A DNA stretch of 45,038 bases from Planctomycetota bacterium (GTDB lineage Bacteria; Planctomycetota; Planctomycetia; Pirellulales; Pirellulaceae): contig JAEZAS010000273.1 of assembly GCA_023430365.1 (NCBI GenBank), forward strand, positions 1 to 45,038. Direction: 5' to 3'. The translations under genes and the position numbers were made by a program. How positions within the stretch are numbered: position 1 is the first letter of the stretch; each line of letters starts with the position of its first letter. A model generated the notes under the pieces. That model saw nothing but the letters and a program-made list of their open reading frames with translations. It had not been told where the DNA came from and ran no database searches. This document shows positions 17,079 to 24,315 of the stretch, piece by piece.

Positions 17079-17432
17079 TTAGTCGCGAACGTCGATATTG
17101 ACGCCTCGCGGAGTTTCCCGGACGCGGATGTCGTCCCGGTCGCGATTCCGACGGAGGATCGGTCGATCGGCGTCTACCTGGACATCCACACCGTCGCCGA
17201 CGCCGCTAGGACCGCCGTCGCCATCGACGTCGACGCGGACGCCGTTCCCACGCGGTCCGACAACATTGATGTCGGCGTCGACCTCTCGCCGAGGCTCTTC
17301 AACGACCACGGGTTCGGTGTCGCGGATGGTTCGATCCAGATCGGTGGCGTCGGCCTCAACGTGGCGTTCGCAGCCGAGCAGGGCACAGGCGGAAAGAAGA
17401 GTGATCGCAGAAAGTTGCAATTGCCATTTCAT
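17079..17432 (-). CDS. Small Asp/Arg-rich lipoprotein
   Basis: 117 residues. The ATG at 17432 gives MKWQLQLSAITLLSACALLGC, a type II signal peptide with an LLGC lipobox. The mature part is rich in Asp, Arg, Val and Gly with repeating VDVDGDG / VDVQVDAD dipeptides and ends RGVNIDVRD. I recognise no domain. It reads on the same strand as, and just downstream of, the one-helix membrane protein, so the two may be one unit. Likely anchored in the periplasmic face of the envelope. Confidence 0.7.
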   Translation of the reverse strand: MKWQLQLSAITLLSACALLGCERHVEADATDLDRTIRDTEPVVVEEPRREVDADINVVGPRGNGVRVDVDGDGGPSGVGDGVDVQVDADRPILRRNRDRDDIRVRETPRGVNIDVRD

Positions 17433-17497
17433 CGTGATGTCTTTCTCGAAAACAGGTTGTGGTTCGATTGAATTAAGAAACTGAAAGTGACGTTTGA

Positions 17498-17740
17498 TCA
17501 CCGGTGGGCTGGAGCACGTTCCGTCTCCGGCTCGGTGGCTTCGTGGATCGACTCGCGCGTGTCCTTGGCCAGGTCACGACCCGCGTCGACCGCTTTGCCC
17601 GCCGCGCGTTCGATTTCCTGTGTATTGATCTCGATGGTGGCTCGGTCGCTCGTGCGGTCGAAGCGGAGCCAACCGACCCAGGCCATCACCACTACGGCGA
17701 TCACGATGAGAAGCGTGATGCGGACGATTATGTCTTTCAT
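17498..17740 (-). CDS. Small membrane-anchored protein (80 aa)
   Basis: The ATG at 17740 starts MKDIIVRITLLIVIAVVVMAWVG, one N-terminal transmembrane helix, followed by a charged helical tail (RATIEINTQEIERAAGKAVDAGRDLAKDTRES) that looks like a short coiled coil or a YtxH-like amphipathic helix. The function is unknown. It lies 65 bases upstream of the lipoprotein in the same direction. A longer start at 17812 is possible but would place arginines before the helix. Confidence 0.65.
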   Translation of the reverse strand: MKDIIVRITLLIVIAVVVMAWVGWLRFDRTSDRATIEINTQEIERAAGKAVDAGRDLAKDTRESIHEATEPETERAPAHR

Positions 17741-17867
17741 GGCAGGCCTGCTCTCACTTCTAACAAACGATTCGACTGACTGAGGCATCGCTCGACGCCG
17801 TCGAACTTTCAATGCACGCCGCGTGCCAGTCGATGGCGTCCAGCGCCAACCGCTGTGGCGGGCGGAC

Positions 17868-17894
17868 CTTCCGCCCCGTCGTTAGGGGCGGAAG
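17868..17894. repeat. Perfect 10-bp inverted repeat
   Basis: CTTCCGCCCC-gtcgtta-GGGGCGGAAG lies in the 320-base divergent spacer between the small minus-strand membrane gene and the plus-strand DUF3309 gene. There is no T-tract; it could be an operator, an attenuator or a REP-like palindrome. Confidence 0.5.
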
Positions 17895-18063
17895 AATTGG
17901 AGAGACCGTCTTGTTGGGATCAATTCGGTCAGTCGAATGCCGGGTGAAGAGCGGCGATCCGAAGCCAGGCTGGTTCCGGCACGCGAAGTGCATTACGCCT
18001 CATCGCAAACATCGGAGGCGAGTTTAAGCACACGGTTGTGCATCACCCTCTAGGAGATACACC

Positions 18064-18216
18064 GTGCTTCACCTCTTGCTTTTGATTTTGCTTGTAATGT
18101 TGCTGCTCGGAGCGTTGCCAGCCTGGCCGCACAGTCGCAATTGGGGCTACTACCCGAGCGGCGGGCTGGGAGTCGTGCTGATCATCGTGCTCGTGCTTTT
18201 GCTCATGAACCGTTGA
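18064..18216 (+). CDS. DUF3309-family small hydrophobic protein
   Basis: A GTG start with a good AGGAG site six to ten bases upstream gives a 50-residue protein. Two hydrophobic segments flank the diagnostic centre GALPAWPHSRNWGYYPSGGLG, which matches the DUF3309 family almost exactly. The function of the family is unknown; members are tiny predicted inner-membrane proteins. It is followed 120 bases later by a DUF1328-family gene on the same strand, a pairing that suggests a shared envelope-stress role (inference). Confidence 0.85.
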   Translation: MLHLLLLILLVMLLLGALPAWPHSRNWGYYPSGGLGVVLIIVLVLLLMNR

Positions 18217-18339
18217 TGGCGCGGGGCCTGGCGGCTTAACAACAACCCGGCCTTGGCCGGTTCAACATAGATCGAGAGTTCTTTGGTTTAGATTTCACAG
18301 CGTGGCGAAGTTAGCGCCGCGTTCATCGGAGAATGCATC

Positions 18340-18510
18340 ATGCTTTACTGGGCACTCATGTTTTTGCTCGTGGCGCTTGTCGCCGGTGTCTTGGGTTTCG
18401 GTGGTGTGGCTGGAACGGCCGCGGGTATCGCCAAGATTTTGTTTGTCGTGTTTCTGGTTCTGTTCCTGGTCAGCCTGATCTTCAATGGAAGCCGGCGACC
18501 GACGTTCTAG
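18340..18510 (+). CDS. DUF1328-family (YtjA-like) small membrane protein
   Basis: A 56-residue protein MLYWALMFLLVALVAGVLGF-GGVAGTAAGIAKILFVVFLVLFLV ending in FNGSRRPTF. The pattern of two helices around GFGGVAGTAAGIAK is the DUF1328/YtjA signature. A GGAG lies just upstream of the ATG. The function of the family is not established. The gene ends 26 bases before a strong terminator hairpin. Confidence 0.88.
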   Translation: MLYWALMFLLVALVAGVLGFGGVAGTAAGIAKILFVVFLVLFLVSLIFNGSRRPTF

Positions 18511-18536
18511 CCTCGATCGCGACCATCCCAACAAAA

Positions 18537-18574
18537 AAACGGCTGGCGGAGTTCTATGACTCCACCAGCCGTTT
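18537..18574. terminator. Bidirectional hairpin terminator
   Basis: AAACGGCTGG-c-GGAGT / ACTCC-a-CCAGCCGTTT forms a 15-bp stem around a TCTATG loop. An A-tract (aaaaaaa) precedes it and a T-rich run (gtttgtgttt) follows, so it can serve both the DUF1328 gene on the plus strand and the response-regulator gene on the minus strand. Confidence 0.8.
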
Positions 18575-18634
18575 GTGTTTGGCACTTGGTCGACCAGCGC
18601 TTGATGCGATGAACCTGGCACCCAGGTCGAATGC

Positions 18635-20086
18635 TTACTCGTCTCCGTCGTCGTCCGAGCTCACTACTTGTCCGATGGTAATGCCGAGCGCTCGGATCTT
18701 GTGTCGCAGGCTGCCTCGCGTGATTCCGAGACGCTCAGCCGCTTTCGATTGATTGCCGTCGCAATCGCGGAGCACGCGGACGAGCAGGTATCGCTCCATG
18801 AACTCGAGCGTTTCGGCATACAGGTTGTTCGAGCCGGCTGCGCGTCGCTGGCTGACAAACGCCGACATGTCCGCGTCGTGCTCGTCCGAAACCGGCGGCG
18901 CCGTCGCAGGCTGGTTCTTGAGCACCTCTTCGGGAAGGAAGTCGGGCACGATCACCGTGGCGGCCGACTTCAGCAGCGTCCGTCGGAGGACGTTTTGCAG
19001 CTCGCGGACATTCCCCGGCCACGCATAACCGAGCAACTTTTCCATCGCTTCGGGCGAGATGCCTTCAACGTCCTTGTTCAGCTGCTGACGCAGGCGAGCC
19101 AGGTAGTGCTCGAGCAGCAATTCGACGTCCCCCGTGCGGTCCTTGAGGGCCGGCAGGCGGATCTCAAAGCCATTCAGACGATGGTAGAGGTCGAGGCGGA
19201 ACTGCCCCTCTTCCACCATCTTGTTCAGGTCGCGGTTCGTCGCCGAGATGATGCGCACATTAGTGCGGATGGTTTCCGTGCCGCCGAGTCGCTCGAACGA
19301 CTGCTCCTGAAGCAAACGCAACACCTTGCTCTGGACGAGCGGCGACATGTCGCCGATTTCATCGAGGAACAACGTGCCGCCGTTGCACTGCTCGAACTTA
19401 CCAATCTTGCGGCGATCGGCGCCGGTGAAGGCGCCTTTCTCGTGGCCGAACAATTCGCTTTCGAGCAGCGTCTCGGAAAGAGCGGCGCAGTTCACCGCCA
19501 TGAACGTCTGCTGATTGCGATTGCTGTGCTGATAGATGGCTCGCGCGACCAGCTCCTTGCCAGTGCCGCTTTCGCCGCGGATGAGGACGGTTACGTCCTG
19601 AGCCGCAACGCGACCAATTTCCTTGTACACGTTGAGCATCTGCGGGCTACGACCGACGAGGACATCGTCGGTCGAAACCGTCTCGGCGCTCGAATCGACC
19701 ATCTTCACCGGCACTTGCATCAGCCGGCGCGTGGTGAGCGCTCGGTGAACGAGCGACTGCACGTTTTGCATGTCGAGCGGCTTGAGCAGATAGTCGTAAG
19801 CGCCCATCTTCATCGCTTCAATCGCCGTATCGCTATCGTCTGCGGCGGTGATGAAGATGATCGGTAGTTTTGGGTCTTTATCGCGGACCTGAGCCGCTAG
19901 TTCCAAACCGCTGATCTGCGGAAGCATGACGTCCAGGAGCACGACATCGGGCAGTTCAGCCGACATTGCCTCCATGCCTTCCGAGGCGCTGCTGGCGGTT
20001 TGGACTTTAACGTCCGAGTCGGCGAAAGCCTGCTGAGCAAAGCGCAGCACGGTCCTGTCGTCATCGATGACCAAGATCTGAGGCAT
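18635..20086 (-). CDS. NtrC/AtoC-type sigma-54-dependent response regulator
   Basis: 483 residues in three domains. An N-terminal receiver (ILVIDDDRTVLRFAQQAF, phosphorylatable Asp in VVLLDVMLP, Lys in DYLLKPLD) is followed by an AAA+ domain with Walker A GESGTGKE, loop KGAFTGA and Walker B TLFLDEIGD. The C-terminal Fis-type helix-turn-helix is QSKAAERLGITRGSLRHKI. The ATG at 20086 has a TAGGAG site nine bases upstream. No histidine kinase is adjacent. Together with the receiver-less activator at 8256-9341, the window encodes two sigma-54 activators, neither with its target gene evident. Confidence 0.95.
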   Translation of the reverse strand: MPQILVIDDDRTVLRFAQQAFADSDVKVQTASSASEGMEAMSAELPDVVLLDVMLPQISGLELAAQVRDKDPKLPIIFITAADDSDTAIEAMKMGAYDYLLKPLDMQNVQSLVHRALTTRRLMQVPVKMVDSSAETVSTDDVLVGRSPQMLNVYKEIGRVAAQDVTVLIRGESGTGKELVARAIYQHSNRNQQTFMAVNCAALSETLLESELFGHEKGAFTGADRRKIGKFEQCNGGTLFLDEIGDMSPLVQSKVLRLLQEQSFERLGGTETIRTNVRIISATNRDLNKMVEEGQFRLDLYHRLNGFEIRLPALKDRTGDVELLLEHYLARLRQQLNKDVEGISPEAMEKLLGYAWPGNVRELQNVLRRTLLKSAATVIVPDFLPEEVLKNQPATAPPVSDEHDADMSAFVSQRRAAGSNNLYAETLEFMERYLLVRVLRDCDGNQSKAAERLGITRGSLRHKIRALGITIGQVVSSDDDGDE

Positions 20087-20374
20087 ACGAAATTGCTCCT
20101 AGACATTGCCCCATCGCAGAGGGGGCATGTCCGCCCTTCCCATTACGTAGCGTCCGACGCCGGCGGGTGAGTGATTCACGGAACCCAGGCGGGGTCATAC
20201 CCTACGGTGTTCAACCCAAAGCAGTACGATAAAACAACATTCTACGAGCCAGCCGCGAGTCCAGCCAGCAGTTCGAGCGCTGAATCTCTCTAGAAATCCC
20301 CCTGGATGGAGTAGTGACCCAGGCGGCGGTCAGCGCCGCTCGGCTTGTACGTCGCCGTTGAACCTGCGGTTCGT

Positions 20375-22036
20375 CTACTCACCCATCTGCGATTTCCTCC
20401 GCAAGATGTGGTGATAGTGCTGGGCAAAGCGGTGAGCTTCATCGCGAACCGCCTGCAACAAACGCAGGGAATAGGAGTGGCGCGATAGCCGCAATGGCTC
20501 CGATTCACCGGGCAGATAGACCTCTTCCTCTCGCTTGGCCAGCGAGAGCAGCGTCGGCGGGCGGATATCCTGGTCCCGGAAGGCTGCCAGCGCTGCGTTG
20601 AGTTGGCCTTTGCCGCCGTCGATCAGCAGGATGTCCGGAAACACCTCATCCTCGTCGATCAAACGACGATACCGCCGCGCCACGACCTCGTGGATGCTGC
20701 GGAAGTCGTCGATCCCCTTCACGCCGATCACCTTGTAGCGGCGATACCCCGGCTTGAACGGCAATCCGTCGAGGAACTGCACCACGCTGGCCACCGTCTG
20801 GCCGCCGCCGAGGTGGGCGATGTCGATCCCTTCGATCGTCCGCGGCGTTTCTTCGAGATTGAGGACTTTCTTCAGCCCAGTAAGCCCCTTCTTGGGATCG
20901 ATGTAAAACACCTCCGGCTGAACGTGGGTGTCGATCTCACCTCGGCGCTCCAGCGCCTCGATCATCTTTATTTCGTCGCGGAGCCGAGCGGCCTTTTCGA
21001 AGTTCAACTCCTTCGAGGCGGTTTGCATCTCGGCCTTCATCTCGGCGAGCAGTTTCTTCTTTCCTCCTTCGAGGAAAGTGATCAATCGCTGAATGTCGTT
21101 GCGGTAGTCCTCCCGGCTGATTCGCAAGTTGCACGGCGCCGTGCACTGCTTGATGCTCGCCAGCAGGCAGGGGCGGAAGTACCGCCACTTTGGATCGTTC
21201 TCCTCGATATCGAGGTGGCAGGTGCGGAACTGAAAGATCTTCTGCATCACCTGCACGGCCCCACGCAGCGCTCCGGCGCTCGCAAAGGGGCCAAACAACC
21301 GCACGCCTTTTTCCGGCGTGCGTGTGACTGCCACGCGGGGAAAGTCCTCTCGCGTGGTGATCATCAGGTACGGAAACGTCTTGTCGTCTTTCAGTTCCTT
21401 GTTGTACTTGGGCTGAATGTCCTTGATCAGCCGCGATTCCATCAGCAGGGCGTCGACTTCGCTCTCGCACTCCACGAAGTCGACGTCGGAAATCTCATGC
21501 ACCCAGGCGGTTCGCTTGTCGAGCGCCGCCGCCTTCAAGAAGTAGCTGCCCGCGCGGCTGCGAAGGCGCTTGGCCTTGCCGACGTAGATGACCCGACCGG
21601 CCGAATCCTTCATCAAGTACAGACCCGGCTTCTGGGGAAACTCCCGCACCTTGGCCGCCGCCCGACGGAAAGCAAAGAGATGGGGCTGGCCTTCGGCGAC
21701 TTCGGCGGCAGCCGCTTCGACTTTTTCCGGATCGTCCGCGTCGGGATCGAGTTGGTCCTCGCTCAGTTCAGAGTCGTCGGAACCATCGTCGAGGAGCTCA
21801 TCGTCTCCAAACTCGTTTGCTAGCAGCTCATCGGCGGAGTCTTCGTTCAGATAATCGAGGGCTCCAACCGTATTGGCGTCGGTGCTTTCGGCGGCCAAAT
21901 CCCCCGCGTTTTCGCGGGCTTTGGCGGACGCGGGACCACTGGTTTCGCTGGTGGCAGCGGGCTCTTCGCGCAGCTCAATCCCGTCCGCCGCGAGGGCGTC
22001 AGTTGGTTTCGGTTTGCCTCGCTTGCTGCCAGCCAT
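20375..22036 (-). CDS. uvrC: UvrC-type excinuclease subunit lacking the C-terminal HhH domain
   Basis: A 553-residue nuclease of nucleotide excision repair, which makes the two incisions around a lesion with UvrA and UvrB. Residues 1-115 are an unusual acidic, low-complexity extension (DDGSDDSELSEDQLDPDADD). The GIY-YIG 3'-incision domain follows (GLY at 138-140, YVG at 151-153), then the cysteine region and a UVR motif (LNFEKAARLRDEI). The RNase-H-like 5'-incision domain has its acidic residues (IEGIDIAHLGG, ILLIDGGKGQL) and conserved His (VRDEAHRFAQHYH). The protein stops at HHILRRKSQMGE, where usual UvrC continues into the helix-hairpin-helix pair that binds DNA. The next 280 bases contain no HhH-like coding sequence in any frame, so this is not a simple frameshift. 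Confidence 0.92.
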   Translation of the reverse strand: MAGSKRGKPKPTDALAADGIELREEPAATSETSGPASAKARENAGDLAAESTDANTVGALDYLNEDSADELLANEFGDDELLDDGSDDSELSEDQLDPDADDPEKVEAAAAEVAEGQPHLFAFRRAAAKVREFPQKPGLYLMKDSAGRVIYVGKAKRLRSRAGSYFLKAAALDKRTAWVHEISDVDFVECESEVDALLMESRLIKDIQPKYNKELKDDKTFPYLMITTREDFPRVAVTRTPEKGVRLFGPFASAGALRGAVQVMQKIFQFRTCHLDIEENDPKWRYFRPCLLASIKQCTAPCNLRISREDYRNDIQRLITFLEGGKKKLLAEMKAEMQTASKELNFEKAARLRDEIKMIEALERRGEIDTHVQPEVFYIDPKKGLTGLKKVLNLEETPRTIEGIDIAHLGGGQTVASVVQFLDGLPFKPGYRRYKVIGVKGIDDFRSIHEVVARRYRRLIDEDEVFPDILLIDGGKGQLNAALAAFRDQDIRPPTLLSLAKREEEVYLPGESEPLRLSRHSYSLRLLQAVRDEAHRFAQHYHHILRRKSQMGE

Positions 22037-22159
22037 GTATCGGTGCGGTTGCGTCCTTTCGGGTTGTCGAATTGTAGGGGCGGCACTCCGCTGGGACGAG
22101 GTTTTGCGGGTTCACGCGGCTCGGAAAACCGGCTTGGCTCGTTCCGTCTCGATCACGAC

Positions 22160-23968
22160 TCAGACTTGGTCCGCATAGGCGCGTAAGTCGCGTTCCATCT
22201 GCTCCAGACGCTCCTCCATCTCCTGCTGCGCCACTTCGAGCAGGTGCAACTGCTCGGCTGGCACATGGGTGAACAGATAAAACTTCACCTTCGGCTCGGT
22301 TCCACTGGGGCGCACGGCGACGTAGTGGCCTTCCTCAGCCAGGTCGAGGATGACCATGTCCCCGGCTGGCGCTTCGAGCGGGGTGGCCGGTCCGCCGGGC
22401 TCGGTCACCGTGAGGTTGAGGTAGTCACGCACCTGCCTGACTCGTATCCCGCCCAGTTGCTGCGGCGGAGCGGTGCGAAGCGATTCCAAGAGCGCCCGCA
22501 TCCGTGTCATCCCAGCCGATCCGGTCATGGCGAGATTCACCTGGCGTTCGCCGTGGTAGCCATACTGCCAGTAGAGCGACTCGAGCTGCTCGTGGAGTGT
22601 CTTCCGCTGCGCCTTCAGATGGGCGGCCAACTCGGAGATCAACAGGCAAGCCGCGGGACCGTCCTTGTCGCGGACATAGTCGCCAATCAAAAAGCCGTGC
22701 GACTCCTCGGTGCCGAACAAGAACCACTCCGGCCCGCCAAGGTCGATCTGCTCGCCAATCCACTTGAATCCAACGTGCACGTTGTCGCGCGTGGTCACAC
22801 CGTAGGAATCGCCGATGCGGCGGATCATCGGGGTCGTGACCAGCGTGGTAACCAGGAAGTGCTGCGAGGTCAGCCGCTCCTTCTTGCTTCGCTGCTGACA
22901 GACGTATTCGGTGAGCAGCGCCGCGAGTTGATTGCCGGTGAACGTCCCCCACTCTCCGGAACGATCCAAGGACTTCGGTGCCGCACAACCCATGCGGTCG
23001 CAGTCGGGGTCCGTGGCGATCGCGATGTCGGCGCCTGAATGCTGGCCGTGTTCGATCAGGGAGTCGAAGACGACCCGATTCTCGGGATTCGCAACATGAC
23101 CAGGCACGTTCGGGAAATCGCCGTCCGGCTGACGGTGCGGCTCGAAAACTTCGACGCTGGTGAAACCGGCGGCTTGCAGGACCGGCAGCACGGCCGATTC
23201 CCCGACGCCATGCAGCGGTGAGTAAAGAATGTTCAGATCGCGTGGGCCGGCAAAACCGTAGCGAAGCACCTGGCTTTGAAAAGCGGCGTCGACCTCGGCG
23301 GTGCAGAGGGAGACCTGGCCTGCTTGAACCGCTTCGGCAAAGTCCGTGGTCTGAATCTGCTGGACCTGCATGACGCGCTCGATGATGCCCCGATCGTGAG
23401 GCGGCAGCACCTGCCCACCGGTGGACCAGTAGATCTTCACCGCGTTGTCGCTCGGCGGATTGTGGCTGGCGGTGACCATGATGCCGCAGGAGCAGCGATT
23501 GTAGCGCACCAGGAACGAAAGTTCCGGCGTGCTTCGGTCGTCGTCCAGAAAGAATACCTGAAAGCCGTTGGCCACCATGATCGACGCGCACAACTCCGCG
23601 AACCGTCGCGAATTGTGCCGAGTGTCGTAGGCAATGGCGCACGAGAGGCCGTCGCCGGCGCTGTTTTGCCCCCGAACATAGTCAGCCAGCCCTTGGGCGC
23701 TCTCGCCAATCGTCCGATCGTTGATTGCATTGCAACCGATCGGATACATCCGTCCCCGCCGGCCACCGGTGCCAAAAGGGATGACGGTCCAAAAAGCGTC
23801 GTCCAGCTCCTTCCACTGCCCCTTGGCGATGTGCTCCTCGACTTGCGCGGCGTAGTCCGCGTAGCGGGAGTCGGTCAGCCACAGACGGATGTTCTTAGCC
23901 GCGTCCGCGGTGAGTCGGCCTTGGGCGACCGCCTGATCGAGGGCGGAATCATGGGCATGGGCGGTCAC
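22160..23968 (-). CDS. Phosphoglucomutase / phosphomannomutase (alpha-D-phosphohexomutase, long form)
   Basis: A 602-residue cytoplasmic enzyme, longer than GlmM and of the PGM2-like type. Visible motifs are an N-terminal block FGTGGRRGRMYPIG, the active-site serine loop VTASHNPPSDNAVKIYW, the metal loop IATDPDCDRMG, the sugar loop GTEESHGFLIGDYVRDKDG and the phosphate loop RPSGTEPKVKFYLF. It interconverts hexose-1- and hexose-6-phosphates, probably glucose for glycogen or nucleotide sugars. The GTG at 23968 has a GAGGAG nine bases upstream. A good promoter lies about 75-105 bases further up. It is distinct in sequence from the mutase at 2056-3399. Confidence 0.92.
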   Translation of the reverse strand: MTAHAHDSALDQAVAQGRLTADAAKNIRLWLTDSRYADYAAQVEEHIAKGQWKELDDAFWTVIPFGTGGRRGRMYPIGCNAINDRTIGESAQGLADYVRGQNSAGDGLSCAIAYDTRHNSRRFAELCASIMVANGFQVFFLDDDRSTPELSFLVRYNRCSCGIMVTASHNPPSDNAVKIYWSTGGQVLPPHDRGIIERVMQVQQIQTTDFAEAVQAGQVSLCTAEVDAAFQSQVLRYGFAGPRDLNILYSPLHGVGESAVLPVLQAAGFTSVEVFEPHRQPDGDFPNVPGHVANPENRVVFDSLIEHGQHSGADIAIATDPDCDRMGCAAPKSLDRSGEWGTFTGNQLAALLTEYVCQQRSKKERLTSQHFLVTTLVTTPMIRRIGDSYGVTTRDNVHVGFKWIGEQIDLGGPEWFLFGTEESHGFLIGDYVRDKDGPAACLLISELAAHLKAQRKTLHEQLESLYWQYGYHGERQVNLAMTGSAGMTRMRALLESLRTAPPQQLGGIRVRQVRDYLNLTVTEPGGPATPLEAPAGDMVILDLAEEGHYVAVRPSGTEPKVKFYLFTHVPAEQLHLLEVAQQEMEERLEQMERDLRAYADQV

Positions 23969-24043
23969 TTCGTGTCTCTCCTCGGTGCGGACGTCTCGGC
24001 TGCGTGCGAGCGGCGATCGCGAACTTATTGATGGCGCTCGGTA

Positions 24044-24072
24044 AGTTTATTAAATTAGAGGTAGTTTGTAAA
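24044..24072 (-). promoter_or_regulatory. Sigma-70-like promoter for the phosphohexomutase gene
   Basis: On the minus strand TTTACA (24072-24067) and TAAACT (24049-24044) are separated by 17 bases in a locally AT-rich stretch, about 75 bases before the start codon. Matched by eye only. Confidence 0.45.
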
Positions 24073-24125
24073 TAGTTTTCGTGCCGGGACGGCAATCAAT
24101 TCTACGATGCTTCTGAAGTTCAGGT

Positions 24126-24159
24126 GGAGCGCCTGGCGTAAGCAGGGCTGAGGCGCTCC
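24126..24159. repeat. Inverted repeat in the spacer between two minus-strand genes
   Basis: GGAGCGCCT at 24126-24134 pairs perfectly with AGGCGCTCC at 24151-24159 across a 16-base loop. The surrounding spacer (23969-24315, 347 bases) shows the promoter at 24044-24072, this repeat and nothing else I can support. Confidence 0.5.
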
Positions 24160-24315
24160 TGCGAGGGGAAGTCGCCGCTTACGATTAGCAAGCAGACTAG
24201 CGACTAACGAGAGAAGGGCTCGGCGAAAAGCTCCGCCTGCTTCCGGCCGCGGCCGCCACGCTGAGGACCGCCAGGCTCACGGGTGACCGAGTGCGGTATC
24301 GACCCGGGAGGCCAG

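Noticed and set aside
20087..20374. Frameshifted HhH domain downstream of uvrC
   Set aside because: None of the frames in this spacer shows an IPGIG-type helix-hairpin-helix sequence.
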